From NCBI GenBank assembly GCA_016707605.1, contig JADJHJ010000011.1, positions 62,001 through 126,000 of the forward strand: a DNA stretch of 64,000 nucleotides. Direction: 5' to 3'. This document shows positions 16,874 to 24,266 of the stretch, piece by piece. Numbering within the stretch: the first letter of the stretch is position 1; the number at the start of each line of letters is the position of its first letter. The notes below the pieces were generated by a model that made no database searches, was not told the DNA's origin, and worked only from the letters and a program-made list of their open reading frames with translations. The position numbers and the translations under genes were made by a program. The stretch is from Candidatus Promineofilum glycogenicum. Lineage in GTDB: Bacteria > Chloroflexota > Anaerolineae > Promineifilales > Promineifilaceae.

Positions 16874-17284
16874 ATGGATAAGCGAAAAGTTTTGTTCCTC
16901 TGCACCGGCAACTCTTGCCGCTCGCAAATGGCCGAGGCCATTGTCAATGCGCGGTTGGGCGAACAGTGGCAGGCGGTCAGCGCGGGGACGATCCCGACCG
17001 GCTACGTCCATCCCAAGGCGCTGGCGGCGCTGCAGGAGATCGGCATCACCCACGACGGCCGCTCCAAGTCGGCTGACGAGTTCCGCGACGTGGCCTTCGA
17101 CGTGGTCGTGACCGTCTGCGACTCGGCGGCCGAGGAGTGCCCCGTCTGGCTGGGCCAGGGCCGGCGGCGGCACCACAGCTTCCCCGACCCCGCCAAAACC
17201 GACGACATGGCCGACTTCCGCGCCGTCCGCGATGCGATTGCGCGGGAGATGCCGCTGTTGCTCAGTGGGCCAGTGAGCCAGTAG
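16874..17284 (+). CDS. arsC: Thioredoxin-coupled arsenate reductase (low-molecular-weight phosphatase fold)
   Basis: A 136-residue protein starting MDKRKVLFLCTGNSCRSQMA. The phosphatase loop CTGNSCR (C-x5-R) is followed by VTVCDSAAEECP, which holds the second and third redox Cys, and SFPDPAKT with the catalytic Asp. This three-Cys arrangement identifies the thioredoxin-dependent ArsC of the LMW-PTP fold rather than a phosphotyrosine phosphatase. It reduces arsenate to arsenite in the cytoplasm. No arsenite exporter is adjacent. The nearest genes are a convergent ArsR repressor and a lipoyl-carrier operon. The last codons (GPVSQ-stop) lie in CCAGTGAGCCAGTAGG repeat words. Confidence 0.9.
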   Translation: MDKRKVLFLCTGNSCRSQMAEAIVNARLGEQWQAVSAGTIPTGYVHPKALAALQEIGITHDGRSKSADEFRDVAFDVVVTVCDSAAEECPVWLGQGRRRHHSFPDPAKTDDMADFRAVRDAIAREMPLLLSGPVSQ

Positions 17285-17424
17285 GTCAGTAGGTCAGCAG
17301 GTCGTACTGAATACTGCCCTACTGCCCTACTGCCCTACTGCCCTACTGACCTACTGACCTACTGACCTACTGACCTACTGACCTACTGACCTACTGACCT
17401 ACTGACCCACTGACCTACTGTCAC
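17266..17424. repeat. Stop-to-stop tandem repeat (CTACTGAC / CTACTGCC 8-mers)
   Basis: More than a dozen direct 8-nt steps: first GTCAGTAGGTCAGCAGG, then (CTACTGCC)4 and (CTACTGAC)8 or so. The left end contains the arsC stop TAG. The right end contains the arsR stop (TGACAGTAGG on the minus strand). The strands can pair at the left end to form a hairpin. The same words occur at about 16505, 51941 and 62720. Confidence 0.95.
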
Positions 17425-17783
17425 CCACCCTCCGGCCCACACAACGGCCGGACGCGAATCTGCGCCGGGTCGAGCAGCGCCGCCAACCACGCCTGCCAGC
17501 GGGCGGCAGCGGCGCGGTCGACGGAGTAGTAGACCCAGCGGCCGTCGATCCGGTCGCGGCGGCCAGTGACCAGGCCGACCTCGCTCAATACCCTCAGGTG
17601 ATGGGAGAGGAGATTGGCAGGTAGATTGAGTTCTTGAACCAGTTCGCAATTGCACGTGTCGCCCTGCATGAGTCGGGCGAAGATGCGCAGGCGGTTTGGA
17701 TCGCTGAGGGCCTTGAGGACGGCTGTTGCTTCCTCGGTTGGATGACCGTGGATGTGTCCGGCGGTGTTCATGATGCGCCGCAT
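17421..17783 (-). CDS. ArsR/SmtB family metalloregulatory repressor
   Basis: A 120-residue winged-helix protein: ALSDPNRLRIFARLMQGDTC, then LNLPANLLSHHLRVLSEVGL as recognition helix and RRDRIDGRWVYYSVD as wing. A CxC pair in the alpha-3 region (DTCNCELVQEL) matches the metal/arsenite site of ArsR and CadC, and the N-terminus is His-rich (GHIHGHP). It probably senses As(III) or a soft metal ion and represses its own operon. It is the last gene of the tight minus-strand operon and overlaps the OsmC-like gene by 16 nt. The ATG at 17783 was chosen; an ATG 12 nt downstream is also possible. Confidence 0.9.
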   Translation of the reverse strand: MRRIMNTAGHIHGHPTEEATAVLKALSDPNRLRIFARLMQGDTCNCELVQELNLPANLLSHHLRVLSEVGLVTGRRDRIDGRWVYYSVDRAAAARWQAWLAALLDPAQIRVRPLCGPEGG

Positions 17784-18265
17784 ACCGCTCTTTCTGAAGC
17801 AAGCGCAATCCGTTCGTCGATCAGTTCGACTTCAGGCACAACCCGCAGCTCTGACCTGATCGAGTTCGCCACCAGGCTGTACTTTTGCGCCGATTGCAGC
17901 GCCTTGTGCACCCGCGCCCGAACGGTCTCCGTCGGCTCCCCGCCCACCGCGACGCGGATGTGCGGCCGGAGAAGCACCTCGCTGAAGATCTCGGTGCGAT
18001 CCAGCGCAATCTCCTTCCTGCCCTCCGCCCGGCAGTCATAGCCGCGCAGGTCGAGCTTGTACCGCTCACAGGCCCAGAGGAACATCAACATGACGCAGGT
18101 GTTAAGCGCGGCCACGAAGGCATCTTCGGGTGTCAGCACGCCAGGCGGGCCACCAGCGTCGGGTGGCGCGGCGAAAGGCATGGCCGGGCCGTTGCCCATG
18201 ACGACGTGCCCGCGGCGCTCCCCCGGCCACGAGACGGTGGTGTGATAGACGGCTGTCTGGCTCAT
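17768..18265 (-). CDS. OsmC family protein with one of two redox cysteines missing
   Basis: A 165-residue protein with the OsmC pattern: TPEDAFVAALNTCVMLMFLW (first Cys at about 57), two alpha/beta halves, and QKYSLVANSIRSELRVVPEV where peroxidatic OsmC/Ohr proteins have the second Cys. Here that place is Ser, so a thiol-peroxidase disulfide cycle in the usual sense is unlikely. An extra Cys at about 66 (WACERY) might substitute. OsmC-like proteins act on organic peroxides or sulfur compounds. Its start overlaps the stop of the DGC protein as ATGA, which shows translational coupling in this operon. The substrate is unknown. Confidence 0.85.
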   Translation of the reverse strand: MSQTAVYHTTVSWPGERRGHVVMGNGPAMPFAAPPDAGGPPGVLTPEDAFVAALNTCVMLMFLWACERYKLDLRGYDCRAEGRKEIALDRTEIFSEVLLRPHIRVAVGGEPTETVRARVHKALQSAQKYSLVANSIRSELRVVPEVELIDERIALASERAVCGAS

Positions 18266-18855
18266 ATCGCCTCCGCGCTGCCGTCCGTCGCCTCGCCCTG
18301 CAACGGGCGGGGCTGAGGCTGGCCGGCACCAGGCGCGAATGCCATCGGTTCAACGGACGTGCCGAAGATGGGCAGCGACGGATCGGCCACGAACTGCGGG
18401 ACGACGGCCGGCTCCGGGATAAACTCCCCGCGCCGCCGGCTCCAATGCTTACCAAGCAACTCATCTACCAGAGCAGCTACGCGGTCGGCTGTCGCCGTCA
18501 CCGCCGCCTGCCCGGCCGCGTCCAGCCGCCGCCGCCCCTGTGGCCGGGCCAGCCCGCACGCGGCCACAACGTCGCTGACGACAACACTGGCCGCCGGCTT
18601 GCCGGAGTAGCGCTCTGTGGCCCGCGCCGCGCAGCGCAAATCGCAGCCGTCCACGGCGATAGTCGGGTAGAAGCGGGCGAAGGCGCGGTCGCCCTCGCCG
18701 CCGGCCACGAACAGCGGCAGGCAGATGGTCACGGTGTCGTCCGGCCGCAGTTCGTGCAGCACGCGCAGCGCCGCCAGCCGCGTCACCGTCCCCTCGGCCA
18801 TCTCCTCGCCCGAACAGGCGATGATGCCGACCTTCTTCCGTGGCAACTCAGGCAT
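18262..18855 (-). CDS. Putative zinc-binding protein, DGC domain (copy 1)
   Basis: A 197-residue protein. Conserved parts are KVGIIACSGEEMAEGTVTRL near the N-terminus, TICLPLFVAGGEGDRAFARF, AVDGCDLRCAARATE with the Asp-Gly-Cys motif that names the family, and VVSDVVAACGLA. These Cys residues probably bind a metal or a persulfide. The C-terminal 70 residues (from about EFIPEPAVVPQFVADP) are an extension not seen in copy 2. The function of DGC proteins is not established. The ATG at 18853-18855 was chosen; upstream codons overlap the repeat-derived end of copy 2. The stop overlaps the OsmC start. Confidence 0.8.
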   Translation of the reverse strand: MPELPRKKVGIIACSGEEMAEGTVTRLAALRVLHELRPDDTVTICLPLFVAGGEGDRAFARFYPTIAVDGCDLRCAARATERYSGKPAASVVVSDVVAACGLARPQGRRRLDAAGQAAVTATADRVAALVDELLGKHWSRRRGEFIPEPAVVPQFVADPSLPIFGTSVEPMAFAPGAGQPQPRPLQGEATDGSAEAI

Positions 18856-19351
18856 TATCCGCCTCCGCAGAAGAGGAATCATCCGCAGATTCGGCAGATT
18901 CGGCAGATTTTTCCGCTTCTGAATCTGCTGAATCTGCCCAATCTGCGGATAAACTTCTCTTTATCTGGTCTATCCCAGTAGCGATCTCGTCGGCCAGGGC
19001 GCGGGCCAGTTGCCGGCCACCCTCGTTCAGTTCGGCGATGCCGGCCGGCTTCATCTCGCGGTGGCGACGGTAGGCGTCGAGCACGGCATACTCCCGCGCC
19101 ACCGTGCCGCCGCTCTCGCGCACCATCTTCGTCGCGCAGGCCAGCTTGCAGCCGTCAATGGTGACGGCCGGCAGTTGGGCCACAGCCGCCCGCGCCGTCT
19201 CGTCGCCCAGCACGAGCATGGACAGGGCCACCAGTTGTGTCTCGTCCGGCCGCAGGTCTTCGACGACATCGTAGGCCGCCTCGCGCGTCACCGTGCCATA
19301 GCTCTTGCCGATGCCGCTGCACGGCACAATCACCACTTTCGTGTCGTTCAT
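18848..19351 (-). CDS. Putative zinc-binding protein, DGC domain (copy 2) with a repeat-encoded tail
   Basis: A 167-residue protein with VIVPCSGIGKSYGTVTREAA, LVALSMLVLGDETAR and TIDGCKLACATKMVRESGG, then AVLDAYRRHREMKPAGIAEL. It is a paralogue of copy 1 immediately downstream, which it overlaps by 8 nt. The last ~34 residues (SLSADWADSADSEAEKSA and onward) are a translated GCAGATT-word repeat (18848-18953); the same repeat family is intergenic at 1350-1514. The native protein therefore probably ended near DQIK. It starts with an ATG that overlaps the GcvH-like stop. Function unknown; inferred partner of the lipoyl carrier. Confidence 0.8.
   Translation of the reverse strand: MNDTKVVIVPCSGIGKSYGTVTREAAYDVVEDLRPDETQLVALSMLVLGDETARAAVAQLPAVTIDGCKLACATKMVRESGGTVAREYAVLDAYRRHREMKPAGIAELNEGGRQLARALADEIATGIDQIKRSLSADWADSADSEAEKSAESAESADDSSSAEADNA
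18876..18953. repeat. GCAGATT-word inverted repeat inside the 3' end of a gene
   Basis: ATCCGCAGATTCGGCAGATT on the left arm and CAATCTGCGGAT on the right arm, with CTGAATCTGCTGAATCTGCC between. It is read through in frame by DGC copy 2, giving an acidic Ser/Ala tail. Confidence 0.9.
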
Positions 19352-19788
19352 CCTGAACGCTCCTCCGCCTGGGCCTGAGCTAGATCGCGGTAAGCCTCCG
19401 GCGTCAGCAGGTCGTCGCGCTCGCGCAGCCAGTCGGCGGCGTCCAGCTCTACCAGCCAGCCGTCGCCATAGGGGTCGGCATTGACGATCTCGGCTGTCGT
19501 GACCAGGCGCGAATTGACCGCCGCGACGTGGCCCGTGGTCGGGGAAATGAGTTCCAGGGTGACCTTAATCGTCTCCAGTTGCCCCAGCGACTCGCCGCGA
19601 GCCACGGCCGCGCCAATTGGCAACGTCTCGACGAAGGTCACGTCGCCGCTATGGCCCTGCACGAAATCGCTGACGCCCAGCCGCAGCCGGTCGCCCTCGG
19701 CCATTACCCACAAACCGCCGACCGTATAGGCACGATCGGCGGCGATATGGAAAGTGAATTTATCGACCGTGAACGTCAAAGGTTCCAT
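19348..19788 (-). CDS. GcvH-like lipoyl carrier protein
   Basis: A 146-residue single lipoyl domain. LGVSDFVQGHSGDVTFVETL is the GcvH strand before the hairpin. LGQLETIKVTLELISPTTGHV carries the expected lipoylation Lys at about residue 75, in the sequence context of H proteins. VNADPYGDGWLVELD matches the C-terminal GcvH strand. No other glycine cleavage gene (P, T or L) is nearby. Instead it is the promoter-proximal gene of an overlapping operon with two DGC proteins, an OsmC-like protein and ArsR. A role as a dedicated swinging arm for sulfur, selenium or arsenic chemistry is inferred, by analogy to the lipoate-binding proteins of sulfur oxidation. The promoter candidate is at 19849-19867. 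Confidence 0.85.
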   Translation of the reverse strand: MEPLTFTVDKFTFHIAADRAYTVGGLWVMAEGDRLRLGVSDFVQGHSGDVTFVETLPIGAAVARGESLGQLETIKVTLELISPTTGHVAAVNSRLVTTAEIVNADPYGDGWLVELDAADWLRERDDLLTPEAYRDLAQAQAEERSG

Positions 19789-19848
19789 TATGGCCTGCTT
19801 ATTCTCCTGGCGGTTGGCTCAGTCCCAGAGGTGGGCGGGTAGTTAATT

Positions 19849-19867
19849 CAATGTCTATTGTATTATA
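19849..19867 (-). promoter_or_regulatory. Promoter -10 with overlapping CAAT-N4-ATTG palindrome
   Basis: On the minus strand TATAAT (forward 19862-19867) lies about 75 nt upstream of the GcvH-like start. CAATGTCTATTG (19849-19860) is an inverted repeat placed at the probable transcription start. An ArsR dimer could bind here to repress the whole operon. No clear -35 box was found. Confidence 0.45.
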
Positions 19868-19912
19868 GGCAACGAACCGGCCCGACCGGTAGTGACGTTT
19901 GTCATGCGTTTT

Positions 19913-21394
19913 CTATGACGTGGGGCGAACGTTCGACTCCCGGCTCTCATCCCGCGAGTGCCTCTCCCCCCACCACGCCCACAACGACACCAGCAACCCC
20001 ACCCCCACCAGCCCGGCGACGACCAGCGATACGTCGCTCAGACCGGCGGCCTGGGCTTCGATGGGCGCGGTCGTCGCTCCGCCGCTGACCGGCCCGCCGG
20101 CCGCGGCGAAGACCCGCGCCGCCCACAGCGCCCCCAGAGCGGCGATGCCCACCGTCTGCCCCAGGTTGCGCGTCATGGCCAGCAGCCCACTGGCCACGCC
20201 CAGCCGTTCGCGCGGGGCCGTGCCCATCAGGGCGCTGTTGTTAGGCGATTGGAACAGGGCCACGCCGATGCCGATGAGCACGTAGCGCAGCATGAAGCCA
20301 ACGGCCGTTGTCTCGGTCGAGAGTGTGGATAGGGTCAGATAGCCGATCAGCGTCACCGCCAATCCCAGCGACGAGATCAGCCGGCTGCCCATCCGATCCG
20401 ACAACGCGCCGGAGATGGGCGAGACGATGCCCAACGCGATGGGCACGACGGCCAGCAGAAAGCCCACCTGCTGCACGCCATAGCCCAGCACCGTCTCCAG
20501 ATAGAACGGGATGAGCACACCGCTGCCCAGGCCGATGAAGACCATCAGCCCGGTGAACAGATTGATGGTGAACAAGCGGTTACGAAAGAGGACGGGGTCG
20601 ATGATCGGCTGCGGGTGGCGGCGCTGAATGAAGAGCAGGGCCAGCAGAAAGAAGATGCCAAAGGCGAACAGCCCCAGGGCCGTCGGGCTGGTGAAGCCCT
20701 CTTCCTGGCCGGTGGTCAGCCCCAGCAGAATGCCCAGCAGACCCAGACACAGCGCCGCCGCGCCGCCGAAGTCGAACCGCTGCCCGCCCGGCGGTTGTGT
20801 CGTCGGGATGTTGCGCCACACCAGCCAGGTTCCCAGAATGCCGATAGGCACGTTGACGAAGAAGATCCAGTGCCACGACAGATTCTCGATGATGATGCCG
20901 CCCAGCGTCGGGCCGGTGACGATGCCGATAGAGACGATGGAGCCGGTGATGCCCAGGGCGCGCCCGCGCTCCTCCGGCGGGAAGGCGTCGGTGACAAGGG
21001 CCATGCCCAGGGCCAGGATGAGCGCCGCGCCCACCCCTTGCAGCACGCGGAAGCCGATCAGCCAGCCGACCGTCGGCGACAGGCCGCACAGCAGCGAGCC
21101 GATGGTGAAGACGACGAAGCCGGAGTTGTAGAGGCGCTTGCGGCCGTACATATCGGCCAGCCGGCCGACGATGGCCAGCAGGGTGGTAATGGTCAGCAGG
21201 TAGGCCAGCACGACCCACTGCACCGTGGCGAAGGTGGCGTTGAGCGCCGTGGTCAGCGTCGGCAGGGCGACGTTGACGATGCTGCCGTCAATCGTCGCCA
21301 GGAAGATGCCCATGGCCACGGCCGACAGGACGAGCCACTTGCGGCTGTAGTCGCGCTCGTCGAGCGCGACCGCCTCACTGTGTGTTTGTTCCAT
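19913..21394 (-). CDS. MFS multidrug-type transporter, 14-TM DHA2 (EmrB/QacA) family
   Basis: A 493-residue membrane protein with about fourteen hydrophobic segments. Motifs are ATIDGSIVNVALPTLTTALN in TM1 (the DHA2 motif D1), GRLADMYGRKRLY (motif A) in the TM2-TM3 loop, and LGITGSIVSIGIVTGPTLGG (motif C, antiporter) in TM5. Such transporters expel drugs or other amphipathic compounds in exchange for protons. The substrate is not predictable. The next gene upstream is separated by the repeat at 21404-21548. Start ATG MEQTHSEAVALDERDYSR. Confidence 0.93.
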   Translation of the reverse strand: MEQTHSEAVALDERDYSRKWLVLSAVAMGIFLATIDGSIVNVALPTLTTALNATFATVQWVVLAYLLTITTLLAIVGRLADMYGRKRLYNSGFVVFTIGSLLCGLSPTVGWLIGFRVLQGVGAALILALGMALVTDAFPPEERGRALGITGSIVSIGIVTGPTLGGIIIENLSWHWIFFVNVPIGILGTWLVWRNIPTTQPPGGQRFDFGGAAALCLGLLGILLGLTTGQEEGFTSPTALGLFAFGIFFLLALLFIQRRHPQPIIDPVLFRNRLFTINLFTGLMVFIGLGSGVLIPFYLETVLGYGVQQVGFLLAVVPIALGIVSPISGALSDRMGSRLISSLGLAVTLIGYLTLSTLSTETTAVGFMLRYVLIGIGVALFQSPNNSALMGTAPRERLGVASGLLAMTRNLGQTVGIAALGALWAARVFAAAGGPVSGGATTAPIEAQAAGLSDVSLVVAGLVGVGLLVSLWAWWGERHSRDESRESNVRPTS

Positions 21395-21403
21395 ACGTTA
21401 CCT

Positions 21404-21548
21404 GTTGTGGCACAGGTGTCTTCACCTGTGTCCTTACACGGAAGACACAGGTGAAGACACCCGTGCCACATTTGTCTTGCTGTAGCGCAGGTGTCTTCAC
21501 CCGTGCGCTTGGGCGGAAGACACAGGTGAAGACACCTGTGCCACATTT
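21404..21548. repeat. Two tandem hairpins of GGCACAGGTGTCTTCACC words
   Basis: GTGGCACAGGTGTCTTCACC pairs with GGTGAAGACACCCGTGCCAC (about 21406-21470). A second unit (about 21483-21546) repeats GCGCAGGTGTCTTCACCCGT with GGTGAAGACACCTGTGCCAC. It lies 10 nt from the stop codon of the histidine phosphatase gene. Confidence 0.92.
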
Positions 21549-21558
21549 GGAAGGGCGG

Positions 21559-22224
21559 TTACTCTTGCAGTGTCAGCGACGCCGACGCCGACTCGATGCC
21601 ATGCAAATGCTCAGCCCGGCTGTGGTAGTGCAGCCGCCACATCTCGCGCCGCGGGTGCTCCACGTACTCGAAGCGGGTGATGCCGGTGTTCTTGCACCAC
21701 ACCTCGCAGCGCCGCCAGGGGCCGATGTTGAAGATGTGGTCGAAGCTCAACTCGATGACCCCACCGTGACAGACGGCGACGACCACCTGGTCGCGGTGGC
21801 GCTCCAGCACGTCCTCGATGAACGAGCCGACGCGGGTGCGGAAGTGCATCAGGCTCTCGCCCCCCTCGCGGGTGGGCGTGACGGAGTGGAACGGCCGCTC
21901 GCTACCCCAATAGTCGCTGTACTCCGGCAGGTCGTCGCTGGGCCAGGGCAAGTGGTCGGCGCGGTTGTTGCCGATCTCGCGCAGGCGGTCGTCGTTGGTG
22001 ATGGCCACGCCGTAGGCCTGGCTGACGTAGGCGGCCGTCTCCTGCGCTCGCTGCATGGTGCTGGCGTAGAGGGCGTCGACGGTGATGATCTCCGTCGGCA
22101 TCCATGCGCCCAGAGCGGCAGCCTGCTGGTGGCCCAGCTCGGTCAGGGCGGTGTCTTGATTGCCGCCACTCCAATCCTTCAGGTTGACATAACTTTGACC
22201 GTGGCGAATAAGATAGAGGTGCAT
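21559..22224 (-). CDS. Histidine phosphatase family protein (phosphoglycerate mutase-like)
   Basis: A 221-residue protein starting MHLYLIRHGQSYVN, with the RHG phosphohistidine motif at residues 7-9. The second catalytic His is in VVAVCHGGVIEL, and YASTMQRAQETA has the conserved Arg, followed by RLREIG. Length and motifs fit cofactor-dependent phosphoglycerate mutase / broad-specificity phosphatases. The true substrate is unknown. Minus-strand neighbour of the MFS gene but separated by two hairpins, so probably its own transcription unit. Divergent from the ECF sigma gene. Confidence 0.9.
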   Translation of the reverse strand: MHLYLIRHGQSYVNLKDWSGGNQDTALTELGHQQAAALGAWMPTEIITVDALYASTMQRAQETAAYVSQAYGVAITNDDRLREIGNNRADHLPWPSDDLPEYSDYWGSERPFHSVTPTREGGESLMHFRTRVGSFIEDVLERHRDQVVVAVCHGGVIELSFDHIFNIGPWRRCEVWCKNTGITRFEYVEHPRREMWRLHYHSRAEHLHGIESASASLTLQE

Positions 22225-22397
22225 TGGCTTCCCTACAATGGTTGAAGTAGGGCAACTTTACCACGTTGGTGCTCCATTGACATTCGCGCTTTACAGTTCG
22301 CCCAAAACGGCTAAGATTCAAATGGCGATGTCGTGCGTACTAATAAATGAGGCCACATGCAGGTGGCCCAACGCAACAGTATACATCGCCGACGCCC

Positions 22398-22988
22398 ATG
22401 ACGGAAAGGACACACCCGGCGGTGGAACTGAGCGATGAAGAGTTGATGGCCCGTGTCGCGGCACGCGACGCGGTGGCCTTTGAGTTGTTATACGACCGGT
22501 ATGCGCCGGTCGTGCTGGGCGTCGTCGTCAAGATCGTGGGCGACCGCGCCGTGGGCGAAGAAGTGTTACAGGATACATACTGGCGCATCTGGAGCCAGGC
22601 CGCGAGCTATGACCCGGCCAAAGGGCCGCTGCGGCCGTGGCTGTTCAGCATCGCCCGGCGGCTGGCGCTGGACGTGTTGCGGCGGCAGAGCGTGAGGCCG
22701 CAGCCGGCGCGCGACGAGAGCGAGGCGCGCCGCCTGGAGTTGGCCCCCGCGCCGGGCGACGACGTGCCGACGGCCGTCGGCGATGCCCTGGCCGCGGCCC
22801 AACTGCGCGGTGCACTCGACCAGCTATCGGCCGAGCAGCGGCGCGTGCTGGAGCTGGCCTACTTCGGCGGCCTGACCCGCCAGGAGATCGCCCAGGCAAC
22901 CGGCACGCCGCTGGGCACGGTTCATACCCGTGCCCGACTCGGCTTGCAAGCCTTGCGCGCCAAACTGGGCGCGCCGGGGAACGAATGA
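22398..22988 (+). CDS. ECF-type RNA polymerase sigma factor
   Basis: A 196-residue sigma factor. Region 2 is VAFELLYDRYAPVVLGVVVK and then EEVLQDTYWRIWSQAASYDP with LRPWLFSIARRLALDVLRRQ. Region 4 is LDQLSAEQRRVLELAYFGGL and TRQEIAQATGTPLGTVHTRA. The pattern resembles ECF groups paired with RskA-like anti-sigma factors (SigK type). The start MTERTHPAVE at 22398 was chosen because the 17 codons upstream have no family similarity. The anti-sigma start lies 3 nt after the stop, so the two are one operon. Confidence 0.93.
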   Translation: MTERTHPAVELSDEELMARVAARDAVAFELLYDRYAPVVLGVVVKIVGDRAVGEEVLQDTYWRIWSQAASYDPAKGPLRPWLFSIARRLALDVLRRQSVRPQPARDESEARRLELAPAPGDDVPTAVGDALAAAQLRGALDQLSAEQRRVLELAYFGGLTRQEIAQATGTPLGTVHTRARLGLQALRAKLGAPGNE

Positions 22989-22991
22989 GTG

Positions 22992-23939
22992 ATGGAGCGT
23001 AACGACCGAATCGAAGAGGAACTCTTTCCGTTCTATGCCCTCGATGCCCTGACCGATGAGGAACGGGCCGAGGTCGAGAGCTACGTGGCCGGCAACCCGG
23101 CGGCCCGCGCTCGCCTGGACGAGGCTATGAGCGCCGTGGCGGAGTTTGTCACCGCCGCGCCGCTGACCCCCGACCCGGCGGTCAAGGCGCGGCTGATGGC
23201 GCGCATCGAAGACGAGGCCGTGCCGCAATCGCCCGCCACGCCCTCTCCCCAACCCTCTCCCATAGGGCGAGGGAGCGCCACGCCCTCTCCTCAACCCTCT
23301 CCCACAGGACGAGGGAGCACTAGGCCCTCTGCCACAGGGCGAGGGAGCGCCAGCCGCGGCTTCAGCCTGCGCGACTTCTTCTTCGGGCGGGCGCTGGGCT
23401 TTGCCGTCTTGCTGCTGCTTCTGGGGGGCTTCGGCTTGTGGCGGCTGGCGCAACAGTCAAGTGCGTTGCGGGCGCAGGTGACCGAGTTACAGTCCACGAC
23501 CGCCGCCCTACGGGCCACACTGGAAGCGACGCAGGGCGAAAACCAGGTCTTGCGCCGGGAGTTGGCCGCCCGCGACGAAACCCTGGCCCAACTGCGCCAA
23601 CCCGGCGCGATTACCATTGCCATCGGCGACGCTACCGGCGAACACCCCGCGGCCGTCGGCACACTGACAATGAACCCGACTACCGGCCAGGCCGCGCTGG
23701 ACGTGGCCAATCTGCCGCCACTGCATGAGGGCACAACCTATCAAGCGTGGATGATCGTCGGCGGCGTGCCGGTCAGCGCCGGGACGTTCGCCGTTGACGC
23801 CGCCGGCCAGGGACACCACGTTATGCCCCAGGCCACACTGGGCACGTTCGAGGCCATTGGCGTCTCGCTGGAGCCATCCGGCGGCAGCGAGCAGCCCACG
23901 CCCGGTAAAATAGTCCTCCTTGGCGGCGTGACGTCGTAA
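22992..23939 (+). CDS. Membrane anti-sigma factor (RskA-type C-terminal domain)
   Basis: A 315-residue protein. The N-terminal ~75 residues (EEELFPFYALDALTDEERAE ... AARARLDEAMSAVAEFV) form a cytoplasmic anti-sigma domain without an obvious zinc HxxxCxxC motif. The single membrane segment is FFFGRALGFAVLLLLLGGFG (about residues 127-150). A coiled coil follows (LRAQVTELQSTTAALRATLE). The outer domain (TLTMNPTTGQAALDVANLPP ... YQAWMIVGGVPVSAGTF) matches anti-sigma-K factor RskA. Residues about 83-118 are three in-frame copies of the CCCTCTCCC repeat (TPSPQPSPIGRGSA and similar). It holds the sigma factor at the membrane until an outside signal triggers proteolysis. A GTG 3 nt upstream is an alternative start. 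Confidence 0.9.
   Translation: MERNDRIEEELFPFYALDALTDEERAEVESYVAGNPAARARLDEAMSAVAEFVTAAPLTPDPAVKARLMARIEDEAVPQSPATPSPQPSPIGRGSATPSPQPSPTGRGSTRPSATGRGSASRGFSLRDFFFGRALGFAVLLLLLGGFGLWRLAQQSSALRAQVTELQSTTAALRATLEATQGENQVLRRELAARDETLAQLRQPGAITIAIGDATGEHPAAVGTLTMNPTTGQAALDVANLPPLHEGTTYQAWMIVGGVPVSAGTFAVDAAGQGHHVMPQATLGTFEAIGVSLEPSGGSEQPTPGKIVLLGGVTS
23240..23347. repeat. Three in-gene CCCTCTCC / GGGCGAGGG repeat units
   Basis: Units CCCTCTCCCCAACCCTCTCC-CATAGGGCGAGGG, a second with CACAGGACGAGGG, and a shorter third, all in frame in the anti-sigma gene. They encode PSPQPSPIGRGSAT, PSPQPSPTGRGSTR and PSATGRGSAS in the linker before the membrane segment. Confidence 0.9.
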
Positions 23940-23980
23940 GACGAGACCCAAATAAATCAACCATCCAGCGGCAGTTTTGA

Positions 23981-24017
23981 GGCACGGAGAAGATGAATCT
24001 CCGTGTCTCTTTTTTTG
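23981..24017 (+). terminator. Rho-independent terminator after the sigma/anti-sigma operon
   Basis: GGCACGGAGA (23981-23990) pairs with TCTCCGTGTC (23998-24007) over a 7-nt loop and is followed by TCTTTTTTTG. This is a classical intrinsic terminator 42 nt after the anti-sigma stop. Confidence 0.85.
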
Positions 24018-24266
24018 CCTGCCTATTGCGTTCAAATACTCAGTACTGAGTTTTCCAAATTGATGAATGCAACTGAGACCCAGGCGCGTAATCCTGTTTA
24101 GCCGCCACTCATCGAAGCCACCTGACGGCACAAACGCATCAGAACGACTGGCTAAAATCTACCGGGCTTTGGCCCAACCGGAGGCGCGCAATGGCAGCGT
24201 AATGGTTCTGCTTACCTACCTGACAACTTTCGACCTGACTGCAACCAATATTTGAAGGAGACAACA
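24018..24266. promoter_or_regulatory. Upstream region of the DUF4331 gene with a 14-bp perfect palindrome
   Basis: ACTCAGTACTGAGT (24038-24051) is a perfect palindrome, flanked by AT-rich sequence, about 215 nt upstream of the DUF4331 start. It may be an operator. Otherwise no convincing gene was seen in this 249-nt stretch; a 62-codon frame here has no recognisable similarity. Confidence 0.4.

Noticed and set aside
17266..17424. CRISPR-like array of regular repeats
   Set aside because: The units are 8-nt words directly joined without unique spacers, and no cas genes are near.
24067..24255. Small gene upstream of DUF4331
   Set aside because: No ribosome site or similarity; it lies in a probable regulatory region.
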